Shown piece by piece: positions 8,411 to 17,041 of a stretch of DNA of 54,031 nucleotides. Source of the stretch: Chloroflexota bacterium. Its GTDB lineage: Bacteria > Chloroflexota > Dehalococcoidia > Lucifugimonadales > Lucifugimonadaceae. The translations under genes were made by a program, and so were the position numbers. How positions within the stretch are numbered: the stretch's first letter is position 1; every line of letters starts with the position of its first letter. Where the stretch lies: contig JABMNO010000004.1 of NCBI GenBank assembly GCA_013204555.1, positions 1 to 54,031 of the forward strand, in the 5' to 3' direction. The notes below the pieces were generated by a model that was not told the DNA's origin, ran no database searches, and saw only the letters and a list, made by a program, of their open reading frames with translations.

Positions 8411-9747
8411 CGCGATGCCTCGCCCACGGCCTGCGACCGATGAAAAGCGCCCTGGAACTCAGGCTCAGATAACGCTGCTGCGGCTGACATTCCCTGCCGC
8501 ACAACGTAGGTCTTGACCCCGTGTGCAATTAGCCTCGCCCGTGGCGATTCGGATATATCGTCGGGATCCCACGTCTGTCTATCCATGACCACTGCCACGG
8601 TGTACACGCCGCGTTTCTGCAGCGCCCCAAGGGCGTCCACCCAGTCACCATCCGGCGACGCAGTTACAACGACAAGGGATGAGCCACGTCCGATGTCGCG
8701 CTCGATCTCCGCAATCAGCGAGAACACCGGTCGAGTTCCTTCTGGTCGGCTCCTCGCAATGTGTCTGATGATTTCCAGCCGCTGCCCGCCACCCCGGTCC
8801 GGGCGGGTCAAGAGTGACCTTGAGCCCACGCCGGAAAACCCTACTGGCAGTTGAAGCGAAAGATACTTGTCAATCGTTGAGGCGGTGATGGTGGCCGCTA
8901 TCTCATCGGTGGAGTTGGCGCCCTCGCCGATAGAAAGGCCTGCCTGTTGATCAAGAATGACCCACATTTCGTTGGATCGCCCTTGATCAAAGGTCTTCAC
9001 CATCAACTTGCCGGTGCGCGCCGTACTACGCCAGTGGATTCGGCTGATGCTATCGCCAGAGTCATAATCACGGACCGATGCGACTTCAGGGGATAGCACG
9101 TAGCTGTGGCGGCGGCGCGCCGTATCTCCTGTTACCAGGGCGGATGGCACCGCGAAGTCAGGAATCTCTGTGACCCGCGGGAAGACCATGAGATTCTGGC
9201 GATCAGCCTGTTCCGCCTCGTGCGGGAATAGCCCGAACGGATCAGCGGACTTGATGACCAGCGGGCCCAGCGAGAATTCACCGCGCTGCTGGACTGTGAA
9301 ATCGATTGAAAACTCACGAAATGAGATCAAGCTGGGGAGACTTACGACTTCTGCGATCTTTACGCCGGGAATATCAGTCTTGTCTTCAACCTCAACCCAA
9401 CTCTTTGGGAGTCCTCCACGATTGGTGAGCACGATTGATTCAGTGATCCGATCACCAACGCTGACCTCCTTTACAGGCCGAGACACCCGGGCTGAAATCC
9501 TTTCGAACCCCCACCTGGACCAGACCCACGATATGCCGATAAGGATTAGCAGCGCGTAGTTCATCCGAAAGGCCAGATCGAATCCGGTCGCCATCCCAGA
9601 GGCGAAGAGAACGATGATCAACGTCCCAAGGAGATACAGCCGAAAAGATCCAGGCAGGCTCCGCCGTTTTTCTTGCACCTCGGCCTCAGCGTCAGGGAGC
9701 AGATTGGCTGCTATTGCACCCTGACGTACGCCATACATGCGCGCCAC
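8407..9747 (-). CDS. DUF58 domain-containing membrane protein
   Basis: A 446-aa protein with two N-terminal membrane segments (LYLLGTLIIVLFASGMATG and NYALLILIGISWVW). A beta-rich region follows, then the DUF58 signature DYDSGDSISRIHWRSTARTGKL and a von Willebrand A-like fold (MWVILDQQAG). DUF58 proteins pair with MoxR ATPases and transglutaminase-like partners, as seen here. The start is GTG at 9745-9747, supported by AAGGAG nine bases upstream; an ATG three codons later is the alternative. Confidence 0.88.
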   Translation of the reverse strand: MARMYGVRQGAIAANLLPDAEAEVQEKRRSLPGSFRLYLLGTLIIVLFASGMATGFDLAFRMNYALLILIGISWVWSRWGFERISARVSRPVKEVSVGDRITESIVLTNRGGLPKSWVEVEDKTDIPGVKIAEVVSLPSLISFREFSIDFTVQQRGEFSLGPLVIKSADPFGLFPHEAEQADRQNLMVFPRVTEIPDFAVPSALVTGDTARRRHSYVLSPEVASVRDYDSGDSISRIHWRSTARTGKLMVKTFDQGRSNEMWVILDQQAGLSIGEGANSTDEIAATITASTIDKYLSLQLPVGFSGVGSRSLLTRPDRGGGQRLEIIRHIARSRPEGTRPVFSLIAEIERDIGRGSSLVVVTASPDGDWVDALGALQKRGVYTVAVVMDRQTWDPDDISESPRARLIAHGVKTYVVRQGMSAAAALSEPEFQGAFHRSQAVGEASR

Positions 9748-9816
9748 TATGCACCGCTCCTTGCAGTTGCAGAAGCAGATTCCGTGGAGGCCAACGTTCG
9801 AGGCGTCATGGTGCCG

Positions 9817-10800
9817 CTATGTGGTACTTGAAGCCGGCTGGCGTCGCCCCACCGCCGCTCCCGGCACAGGTGTTGCGTCCACGATCTCTGTAACCAGTAT
9901 GTCCGCTGTGGCCTCCCGCATCCGGGCTGCCGGGGTGAGGATCAGTCGGTGACTCATCACGGGACCAGCAATCTCTTTGACGTCATCAGGAATCACATAG
10001 TCCCGACCGTCCATCAGAGCAATGGCCTGGCTGCCTCTCAGCATTGCCAGCGACGCTCTTGGCGAAACTCCGAGGGCGATGTCTGAGTGATCTCTGGTCG
10101 CATTGGAGAGGGTCACGATGTATTGCTTGACCAGATCATCCACGTAGATCCTTCGGACACTCTCCTGGAGATGCACGATATCGCCAGGCGTCGCCACTGG
10201 CTCAAGCTCGGCAATTGGCTCTCGGGTCATCTGGCTGTTCATGATCTCGATCTCCTGGGTGGGATCCGGGTAGCCCATAGAGATACGGATGAAAAATCGG
10301 TCCAGTTGAGCTTCTGGCAGTGGAAACGTTCCTTCGTACTCAATTGGATTTTGAGTGGCCAGAACCATGAATGGGGCGGGCAACCCGTAGGTCACGCCGT
10401 CTACGCTGATCTGGTGCTCTTCCATCGCCTCAAGAAGAGCTGATTGCGTCTTTGGAGTTGCCCTGTTTATCTCATCTGCAAGAACGATCTCGGACATGAT
10501 CGGCCCATGCCGAAACTCAAATTCGTTGGTTTTCTGGTTGTATACGGAGACGCCAGTCACGTCGCTCGGAAGAAGGTCCGGGGTGAACTGAAGTCGCCTG
10601 AACTGACATCCCGCGCTACGTGCGATGCTCCTGGCCAGCATGGTCTTGCCAACTCCGGGCACATCCTCAATCAGCGCATGTCCACCAGCGATGAGGGCTA
10701 CGATGCCCAGTTGCACCGGCTCCCGCTTACCGATGATTACCTTCTCAACATTCTCAACCAGCTTCTGGGCAAGCTCTTTTGGCTCGACGGCTGTGGTCAC
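9817..10800 (-). CDS. MoxR-family AAA+ ATPase
   Basis: This 327-aa MoxR ATPase is probably a chaperone for the adjacent DUF58/transglutaminase membrane proteins. It shows Walker A (EDVPGVGKTMLARSIA), Walker B (IVLADEINRATPKTQSALLEAMEE), sensor 1 (VLATQNPIEYEG) and the LPEAQLDRFF arginine-finger region. The frame is open back to 10902, but the GTG at 10798-10800 (VTTAVEPKELA) is preceded by GAGGG at a suitable distance, and the family usually begins there, so I use that start. It is the first protein gene downstream of tRNA-Val. Confidence 0.93.
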   Translation of the reverse strand: MTTAVEPKELAQKLVENVEKVIIGKREPVQLGIVALIAGGHALIEDVPGVGKTMLARSIARSAGCQFRRLQFTPDLLPSDVTGVSVYNQKTNEFEFRHGPIMSEIVLADEINRATPKTQSALLEAMEEHQISVDGVTYGLPAPFMVLATQNPIEYEGTFPLPEAQLDRFFIRISMGYPDPTQEIEIMNSQMTREPIAELEPVATPGDIVHLQESVRRIYVDDLVKQYIVTLSNATRDHSDIALGVSPRASLAMLRGSQAIALMDGRDYVIPDDVKEIAGPVMSHRLILTPAARMREATADILVTEIVDATPVPGAAVGRRQPASSTT

Positions 10801-10937
10801 GTGCGTCCCTCTTTCAGTGCTACCCCTGTTCCACATGAGATGCCTCAAATTGGAACGGATGCAAACCAACCCTGCGGGGCGTATGCGGTTCCTCCTGCGC
10901 ACAACGCAATTGGAACATTTCTGGATTAGTCAGGAAG

Positions 10938-11014
10938 TGGTGGGCGATAGAGGACTCGAACCTCTGACCTTCTGTGTGTAAGACAGACGCTCTAACCAAC
11001 TGAGCTAACCGCCC
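10938..11014 (-). tRNA. tRNA-Val (anticodon TAC)
   Basis: On the minus strand a complete cloverleaf is visible. The acceptor GGGCGGT pairs with ATCGCCC, followed by a D-arm GCTC...GAGC and an anticodon arm TCTGT-CTTACAC-ACAGA with anticodon TAC (valine, codon GTA). The T-arm carries GGTTCGAGTCC, the discriminator is A, and the CCA end is encoded (10938-10940). It lies 137 bp upstream of moxR in the same orientation. Confidence 0.96.
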
Positions 11015-11385
11015 ACATCAGAACCATTGTGCCAGTTTTGAGCGAGTGCGAACACTGCAACAGTATCCTCAACCCACATCCCGACCACCACTGCCATCCC
11101 TCTCCGGCAAGTAAAACGTATCAAATCGCTATACGGTTCCAGCAGGAGTTGGATCTCATCGAGATACGGCAGAGGTAATCAGGATCCACCTGGGTGCCGC
11201 GAGTTGTCACCACTCGCTCCAGATGGTGTGAGAGTTAGAAGAAGCGTTGTATTACATCCCCCTCAGCCGAGCCGACCATGTTTTCGGTTGATCCGTCACC
11301 ACCAGGAGCCACGGGTGAGGTCGCTCCTGAGATGTCGCGGCGAGACTACTTCCAGGCATGCGGCTAGCGAGTATCATCGGCAGCT
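11015..11385. other. Intergenic region between tRNA-Val and the zinc-ribbon gene
   Basis: I see no supported gene in this 371-bp divergent spacer. It must hold the promoter of the leftward tRNA gene (a weak CACAAT hexamer lies just upstream of the tRNA) and that of the rightward zinc-ribbon gene, but neither is clear enough to place. Confidence 0.5.
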
Positions 11386-11706
11386 ATGCGAATAGATCGA
11401 GATATTGAATGCCCGGATTGCGGCACGATTTCATTGGCCGACGTCAGGTTCTGTTCAAACTGCGGCCATCAGTTTCGACCCGGCAAATGCCCAAATTGCG
11501 ATGCGGAGTTGCGAGCAGACGCAACCTTTTGCGCTGAGTGCGGTTTCGGTGTTAATCCCACGGAACGACGTGGTGGGTCCGGCCGCCGCGTGCCGCAGAA
11601 TGTTCGGGTCGTCGTCGATCGACGAGGCGGCTGCGCCTCCGGGTGTTTGATACCCGTTCTGCTGTTAGTTGTCCTGATAATTTTCGTCTGCGGAGCGGCT
11701 TTCTAG
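11386..11706 (+). CDS. Small double zinc-ribbon protein with C-terminal membrane anchor
   Basis: In 106 residues there are two zinc ribbons, CPDCGTISLADVRFCSNCG and CPNCDAELRADATFCAECG, each with two Cys-x2-Cys knuckles. A basic linker follows, then a hydrophobic C-terminal segment (LIPVLLLVVLIIFVCGAAF) that would anchor it in the membrane with the ribbons probably cytoplasmic. Such proteins are widespread and mostly uncharacterised. No neighbour suggests a specific role. Confidence 0.8.
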   Translation: MRIDRDIECPDCGTISLADVRFCSNCGHQFRPGKCPNCDAELRADATFCAECGFGVNPTERRGGSGRRVPQNVRVVVDRRGGCASGCLIPVLLLVVLIIFVCGAAF

Positions 11707-11905
11707 GGCCACTAAATAGGATAGCGATCATTGAGCGAGCGCAATTCTGACGCGGATATCGCCGTGGTACACCCATAAAATATGCTGGCTGACCGCTGGC
11801 CGCCCACCGGTACTACACTTGTAACTCGCGGTATTCAGTTCCGATCTGATTTCACAATTTCGCTGACGATGTAACGACGTCGTAGGGGTACGTTGTCCGC
11901 CTGAG

Positions 11906-12745
11906 GTGGATGCCCTTACGGGCATACAAGGAGAATGGTTCGTTCCTGTGAACGCAGCAGAGTCCAACTCGAATTCAGCCGATGGCGCCGATTTCGTTGA
12001 CTCCGACCAGAATCATTCGCGTAGTTTCCTTGAAAGCAAGCTCTGGTTTGCGGTGTTCCTCATCGTTGGTATCGCGGTCGCAATCACTTCCTGGGTTCTA
12101 TTCACTCGCGCCGAATCGGAAATCGAATCGTTTGCGTATACAGAATTTGATCCACCAAAGAACGCGCTCAACTTCTCTCTCGTAAACCAGCGCGGCGAGA
12201 CGTTCACATTGTCTGAGCACGCGGGCGAAGCGACTATCCTGACTTTTCTCTACACAAGCTGTACCGATGTCTGCCCGTTTGTCGGCGCCAAGCTGAGAGA
12301 GGTACTGGACATCCTTGGAGATGAGGCCGAATCGCTAAATGTGGTTGCGATCACCATGGATCCCGTCCGCGACACTCCCGAGCGAGTTACGGCATATGGG
12401 GAGCGGCTCCGGATGGACAGTCAGTGGGACTACCTGCTGGGCGACGAATCAGAGCTTGTGCCGCTCTGGCAGGAATACTTTGTTGGTCTGCCCACAATTA
12501 CCGATCAGGCAGTATTCGCGACTCAGGATGACATCGATCTCTATGAACTAAACCTCGGACTCAGTGACCTGAATGAACGGTCAGCCAATGCAGCCCGATA
12601 TGAGTTTGGAGGTGGCTACGACGTTGGCCATCCGACTCCGGTCATCATCATCGACAAGAACTTGAAGGTCCGTATTGTCGCTGGCCAGCATCTTGATCCT
12701 GTTGAATTTGCCGCCGACGCTCGGAAGATAATTAACGAAAGCTAG
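11906..12745 (+). CDS. SCO1/SenC-family copper chaperone for cytochrome oxidase assembly
   Basis: A membrane-anchored thioredoxin-fold protein (279 aa) with one N-terminal transmembrane helix (LWFAVFLIVGIAVAITSWVLF). It carries the copper-binding CTDVC motif (in TFLYTSCTDVCPF) and the distal His in GYDVGHPTP. SCO proteins deliver copper to the CuA site of heme-copper oxidases. The start is uncertain: ATG at 11906 follows GAGGTGG closely, while the GTG at 11948 lies 14 bases after AAGGAG. The next gene, ctaG, follows after nine bases and acts in the same pathway. Confidence 0.9.
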   Translation: MDALTGIQGEWFVPVNAAESNSNSADGADFVDSDQNHSRSFLESKLWFAVFLIVGIAVAITSWVLFTRAESEIESFAYTEFDPPKNALNFSLVNQRGETFTLSEHAGEATILTFLYTSCTDVCPFVGAKLREVLDILGDEAESLNVVAITMDPVRDTPERVTAYGERLRMDSQWDYLLGDESELVPLWQEYFVGLPTITDQAVFATQDDIDLYELNLGLSDLNERSANAARYEFGGGYDVGHPTPVIIIDKNLKVRIVAGQHLDPVEFAADARKIINES

Positions 12746-12754
12746 GCTCCCCAC

Positions 12755-13750
12755 TTGATTCGCCGTTCATTCAATGCCTGGCACCATGTCCTTCCGGCCC
12801 TACTTATGGCAGGACTGGTCACCGGAATCGCCACAACTTCTGCGAGTGCTGACTCCCAACTTCCAGATTCCAGCGACATATGGAAGTGGTGGGTGCCAGA
12901 CCCTCTCGCGATCATCGTGTTCGTCGGGCTTGGATATCTCTATTTCAGAGGGTTGAGAGACTGGAAGAAACGAAGCCGTCCACACGGCAAATGGAAGGTC
13001 GTCTCCTTTTATCTGGGGCTGCTGTTCTTCTTTGCGGCTCTGGTCTCCCCGCTGGACCCTCTTGCCGATCAGCTTTTCCTGATGCACATGGTTCAGCACG
13101 TGATCATCCGCGTACTGGCCCCGGTGCTGATTATTCTGGGTGCGCCAGTCACCCCTGTTCTCAGGGGACTTCCGGTGGAACTGAGAATGGGGCTGATCAG
13201 TCCACTTGTTTCAAACTCAAAACTGCGTAAGGCATATTCGGTATTTCAGCACCCCGTGCTAATGCCGGGACTCTTCGTAGCTGTGCTGTTCTTCTGGGCA
13301 CTACCCGAAATTCACGATGCTGCCGTTGAGAGTTTCTGGATTCACTATGTAATGCACCTGAGCATGTCTTCAACCGGACTGCTGTTCTGGTGGCTGATAA
13401 TCGACCCCAAACCACATCGGTCGAAAATCCACTTTGGCCCCCGTATTCTCATCATGGGCCTGACGCTGTTTCCAAACACCGTTCTTGGCGCAATCATCAC
13501 CTTCTCACAGGCCGTTCAGTACGAGGCATATGGCATCGAAAGGTTGTGGGGGCTCGCGCCGATCGACGACCAGAAGGGCGGTGCGTTGGTCCAATGGTTC
13601 CTCGTTGACATGATGTCGCTTGGCGCGGCGATCGTGATATTCACCATGTGGTATCAGCGAGAACGCGCCGACGACCGACGGCGGCTCAGGGAGCGACTCC
13701 GGGCGCAACAGGCTCAAGTTGCGCAGCCTTCAAGTAACGAGGTTAGCTGA
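12755..13750 (+). CDS. ctaG: CtaG/caa3-type cytochrome c oxidase assembly protein
   Basis: The 331-aa multi-pass membrane protein has an N-terminal signal-like helix and about seven membrane segments. The histidine-rich motifs are typical of caa3_CtaG, for example LMHMVQHVIIRVLAPVL and WIHYVMHLSMSSTGLLFWW. The family helps form the copper centres of aa3/caa3 oxidases, apparently together with SCO. The start is TTG at 12755, nine bases after the SCO stop, indicating co-transcription. The oxidase subunit genes themselves are not in this window. Confidence 0.9.
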   Translation: MIRRSFNAWHHVLPALLMAGLVTGIATTSASADSQLPDSSDIWKWWVPDPLAIIVFVGLGYLYFRGLRDWKKRSRPHGKWKVVSFYLGLLFFFAALVSPLDPLADQLFLMHMVQHVIIRVLAPVLIILGAPVTPVLRGLPVELRMGLISPLVSNSKLRKAYSVFQHPVLMPGLFVAVLFFWALPEIHDAAVESFWIHYVMHLSMSSTGLLFWWLIIDPKPHRSKIHFGPRILIMGLTLFPNTVLGAIITFSQAVQYEAYGIERLWGLAPIDDQKGGALVQWFLVDMMSLGAAIVIFTMWYQRERADDRRRLRERLRAQQAQVAQPSSNEVS

Positions 13751-13809
13751 GGCGGAGTAAGCTTCACCCGTAAATTTATGATCAGCGCAGTGCGAAGGAA
13801 TCAGGACTC

Positions 13810-14787
13810 ATGGGCGAGTTTACGGTCGCGTTTCTAGGCTACAGAGATGATTGGGAACTTGAGCGGATTAAGGCGCAGGCACCCGACGGGATGAACGTCG
13901 TCGGTACGCCGAAGGATTCCTCGCGTGAGGCGAACGTTGCCCTGGTGGAAACCGCAGACGTCGTAATTCCGTGGATGCGCAGTTTCGACCCTGAAATGGT
14001 TCAATCTGCGAAAAACCTGAAACTGATTCAGGTGCTGAGCGCAGGCACCGACTACCTGCCCGTTGGCGATCTCGCAGAGCAAGGCATTCGCGTTGCCAAC
14101 AATCACGGCGGAAATTCCGTTGCCGTGTCTGAACATGCTGTGATGTTGATGGTCGCCGCCTACCGCCAGATCGGTCGTCAGGTAGAAAACCTCTACAGCG
14201 ATAAATACGGCGATGACTTTTACGATATTTGGGAAGAGCTGCACGAACTCACCGGCAAGCGAGTCGGCATAATCGGCCTCGGTCAGATCGGATCACGGGT
14301 CGCAAAACGACTGCAGGGCTGGGAGTGCGAAGTCGTCTACCACGACATTCGTGACCTCGACGCCGAGTACGTTGAGGCGACACACGCGACGCGCGTTTCG
14401 TTTGATGAGTTGATTGAAACGTCGGACATAATCACACTCCACGTGCCGCTGGACCGCAGCACGCGTGGAATTCTCAGCGACTCAGAATTCGAGCGGATGA
14501 AGCCGACCGCGATCGTCGTCAACACCTGCCGCGGTCCGGTCATCGACGAGGCAGCGCTGATCCGCGCGCTCGACTCGAAACAGATCAAGGGCGCCGGTCT
14601 CGATGTAACTGAGATCGAACCAATCGAGACGGCAAACGCTTTGAAGAAGAGGCGAAACGTCTTTCTCACGCCCCACCTCGCAGGCTCAAGCATTGAGGCC
14701 CGAGAGAAGGCGCTGGATTGGGCCATTCACAACGCCACCCGACTCTACAACGGCGAAGAGCCCGGAGCGATCATCCTCCCCGTTTGA
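13810..14787 (+). CDS. D-isomer-specific 2-hydroxyacid dehydrogenase, NAD-binding
   Basis: A 325-aa enzyme that would interconvert a D-2-hydroxyacid and the 2-oxoacid with NAD(P). The Rossmann motif GIIGLGQIGSRVAKRL is intact. The catalytic set is visible: Arg241 in NTCRGP, Glu270 in VTEIEP and His289 in TPHLAG. The substrate cannot be told from sequence; glyoxylate/hydroxypyruvate-type and phosphoglycerate-type members look alike at this level. It stands alone between ctaG and the PanE-like gene, with about 60 bases separating it from ctaG. Confidence 0.93.
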   Translation: MGEFTVAFLGYRDDWELERIKAQAPDGMNVVGTPKDSSREANVALVETADVVIPWMRSFDPEMVQSAKNLKLIQVLSAGTDYLPVGDLAEQGIRVANNHGGNSVAVSEHAVMLMVAAYRQIGRQVENLYSDKYGDDFYDIWEELHELTGKRVGIIGLGQIGSRVAKRLQGWECEVVYHDIRDLDAEYVEATHATRVSFDELIETSDIITLHVPLDRSTRGILSDSEFERMKPTAIVVNTCRGPVIDEAALIRALDSKQIKGAGLDVTEIEPIETANALKKRRNVFLTPHLAGSSIEAREKALDWAIHNATRLYNGEEPGAIILPV

Positions 14788-14837
14788 GCGATGGCGGGAG
14801 TCGATGGTTTCCTGCGAACACGCGACCGACTCATCGT

Positions 14838-14866
14838 AGGTGCCCTTCGAGAGCCTCAGGATACCT
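14838..14866. repeat. 29-bp dispersed repeat, copy 1
   Basis: The block AGGTGCCCTTC-n-GCCTCAGGATACCT recurs at 24309-24337 with only three or four differences. Both copies lie in intergenic DNA. It resembles one arm of the common CTTCGA...CTCAGGA family of intergenic palindromes. No other function is evident. Confidence 0.65.
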
Positions 14867-14984
14867 ACGACGAGTCGGCAGCAAGCGCCTTTCAGATCGC
14901 GTAAAGTAGGCCGTCCGGCGGGAACTCGGGTGCTGAACTCCGGTTCCTGATGTGATCGAGGCCTATTTTGAGATGGGAGCGGAC

Positions 14985-16052
14985 ATGACTACCACTAAGA
15001 AAGTACTGATCCTGGGCGCCTCATACGGGTCGCTGCTGGGCGCAAAGTTGGCGCTTGCAGGCCACACCGTAAAGCTCGTCTGCCTCCCGGAGGAGGCCAA
15101 CCTCATCAACACGGAAGGCGCAATCGTTCGATTGCCAGCCAAGGGGGTAGAAGGGCTCGTCGAGCTCAACTCAAAGAAGATGCCCGGCGATCTCTCCGCG
15201 GGTGGCCCAGCGGATGTCACTCCCGCCGACTACGATCTCATAGTGCTGGCCATGCAGGAGCCGCAGTACAGCTCGCCCGGCGTGCGGGATCTCACGGACG
15301 CTGTGGCCGCATCTAAGGTCCCTTGCATGTCAATCATGAACATGCCGCCGCTGACCTATCTACGACGCTTCGATGGCATCGACGCTGACGCTCTGACCGG
15401 CGCATACACGGATCCCACCGTCTGGGACAGCTTTGACCCTGCGCTGATGACGCTCTGCAGCCCGGACCCGCAGGCGTTCCGACCGCCCACGGAGAAGGTC
15501 AACGTTCTCCAGGTTGGCCTTCCCACCAACTTCAAGGCAGCGCGCTTCGATTCCGACGCTCACACAGCGATTCTTGAGCAACTGGCAGCAGATGTTCAGG
15601 CGGTGAGATTCGATACCGGCGACGCCACGGTGGAACTGCCAGTCAAGCTCAGGGTGCACCAGTCCATCTTCACGCCGCTGGCCAAGTGGAGCATGCTCAT
15701 GGCTGGCAACTACCGCTGCGTCCAGGAAGATGGCATGCGCCCCATCAAGGAAGCAGTCCACACCGATCTCGATGCCACACGCTCGGTCTACGAGTGGGTT
15801 GTCGATCTCTGCGTCGCGATGGGTGGCGATAAGAACGACCTGGTGCCGTTTGAGAAGTACGCCAATGCAGCACTCTCACTGGTGAATCCATCGTCAGCGG
15901 CACGAGCACTGGCCAACGGCGCGCCCAACATCGAACGAGTAGACCAACTCGTCCAGGCCATTGCAGCACAGAAGGGCATGCAGTCAGACGTAGTGGACGA
16001 AGGAGTCCACCTCGTGGACGGCTGGATATCCAAAAACCGCACGAACGCTTAG
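14985..16052 (+). CDS. Ketopantoate reductase-like (PanE/ApbA fold) NAD(P)-binding protein
   Basis: The N-terminus is a Rossmann fold (KKVLILGASYGSLLGAKLALAGHTVKLVC), and the C-terminal helical half (KLRVHQSIFTPLAKWSMLMAGNYRC) resembles the ApbA C-domain. This suggests a dehydrogenase or reductase related to 2-dehydropantoate 2-reductase. GASYGS departs from the usual GxGxxG, and the sequence is divergent enough that pantothenate synthesis should not be assumed. The frame opens at 14952, but ATG at 14985 (MTTTKKVLIL) is preceded by GGGAG six bases away and fits the family start, giving 355 aa. Confidence 0.75.
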   Translation: MTTTKKVLILGASYGSLLGAKLALAGHTVKLVCLPEEANLINTEGAIVRLPAKGVEGLVELNSKKMPGDLSAGGPADVTPADYDLIVLAMQEPQYSSPGVRDLTDAVAASKVPCMSIMNMPPLTYLRRFDGIDADALTGAYTDPTVWDSFDPALMTLCSPDPQAFRPPTEKVNVLQVGLPTNFKAARFDSDAHTAILEQLAADVQAVRFDTGDATVELPVKLRVHQSIFTPLAKWSMLMAGNYRCVQEDGMRPIKEAVHTDLDATRSVYEWVVDLCVAMGGDKNDLVPFEKYANAALSLVNPSSAARALANGAPNIERVDQLVQAIAAQKGMQSDVVDEGVHLVDGWISKNRTNA

Positions 16053-16070
16053 TCAGGTCTTAGTGTTACT

Positions 16071-16110
16071 CCCTCTCCTCCGGGAGAGGGTTGGGGTGAG
16101 GGCGCTTTTC
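16071..16110. repeat. CTCTCCC...GGGAGAG dispersed hairpin, reverse-oriented copy
   Basis: CCCTCTCC-tcc-GGGAGAGGG is followed by TTGGGGTGAGGGCGC, which is the reverse complement of the consensus flank seen at 512-610 and inside the kinase gene. It sits just after the PanE-like gene, where it could also act as a transcription terminator hairpin. Confidence 0.75.
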
Positions 16111-16215
16111 TTATAGCTGTAGCGGTAACGAAATATGAGAACGCGTCCATCTTCGATCAAGATGTCGCTGGTGTCTGATTGCCACTGCAACCGGTGCCTG
16201 ACCAGCGCCAACTAG

Positions 16216-16538
16216 TTACTCGGCGCCCGCCCGATCTTTGCTCTCATGTCGCATGATTTGCTCCAGCTCGGGGCCTTCGTTGTGCATCGCCTTGTATAAA
16301 TCCCACCGCAACTGAAGGTTCATCCAGAAGTCTGGTGAGGAACCAAAAAACTTGGACAATCTCAGGGCCGTCGCCGGTGTGACACCCCGTTTGCATTCAC
16401 GATTTCATTGACCCGCTGATACGGCACTCGAATAGCGTCTGCAAGATCACGCTGCGTCAACCCCATCGGCGTGAGAAATTCAGTACCCAGCATCTCCCCA
16501 GCGTCTGTTGGTGCTCTCTCTGTTGGTATCCGAACCAT
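16216..16538 (-). pseudogene. higA: HigA-family antitoxin, broken by a single-base frameshift
   Basis: Starting at ATG 16536-16538 (MVRIPTERAPTDAGEMLG, behind AGGGTGG) the reading frame matches HigA through QRDLADAIRVPYQRVNEIVNA, then runs to a stop after VSHRRRP. Adding one base near 16388-16396 restores a typical HigA tail: RGVTPATALRLSKFFG, then SSPDFWMNLQLRWDLYKAM, ending at TAA 16216-16218. HigA is the XRE antitoxin of HigB. No higB is visible: the upstream position is filled by the IS6-like remnant. A sequencing error in the AAACGGGG run is possible. Confidence 0.8.
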
Positions 16539-16544
16539 GACGCC

Positions 16545-17041
16545 ACCCTTCATGGATATTGAGTTCTGACAGAACCCCAGCGCCCATTGACATTCACATA
16601 CGTCTCGTCCACGTACCAGGAGAGTCAAGTCGGGAATCTACATTTCGCACGGAGATATTGGCTCACCAACGGTGCAAAGCGGAACTACCAGACTCTAACT
16701 GTCTCATAACTGACCTCGAATCCGCTTTGAAGTAGGACTTCTGCTACCTCTCGAAATCCGAGTTTGTGGCGGAGTCACCAGAGTACGGCTAGCAAGACGA
16801 CGCCTGTTGGAAACTGCAGATCGTTGAAGGGTGTTTCGGTGCGGTCATTGAAGTGCCGTCGACATGTGCTACAGCAGAACGTCCGATAACCCAGCGAGGT
16901 CCGACGTTTCATGTTGGCGACGTCCTCAGACCGACAGTATGCGCAGGACTATAGGCAAGCTCCTCGTCAAACCAGAAGGAGTTCAGCCGTTCTTTTTCAG
17001 ACGATGTTACCCTTCATGGAACCTGAGTTCTGACAGAACCC
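16545..17041 (-). mobile_element. Eroded IS6-like insertion sequence with degenerate transposase
   Basis: On the minus strand, from about 16950 to 16577, a decayed transposase can be read: SCAYCRSEDV, then RRTSLGYRTFCCSTCRRHFN, DRTETPFNDLQFPTGVVLLA, REVAEVLLQSGFEV, RFAPLVSQYLRAKCRFPT and WYVDETYVNVNGRW. This is an N-terminal zinc finger, HTH and the first DDE Asp (VDETY) of an IS6/IS240-type enzyme, with three in-frame stops and the C-terminal part missing. The expected ATG has become ATA. Both edges carry the palindrome GTTCTGACAGAAC (16563-16575, 17027-17039) inside a 33-bp direct repeat (16545-16577 and 17009-17041, about 30 of 33 identical). An apparently intact relative starts at 53914. 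Confidence 0.82.

Noticed and set aside
16362..16628. A complete 88-aa XRE-type gene
   Set aside because: The last residues (VSHRRRP) do not match HigA and the correct tail continues in another frame downstream; the first 30 residues translate the IS flank. It is better called a frameshifted higA.
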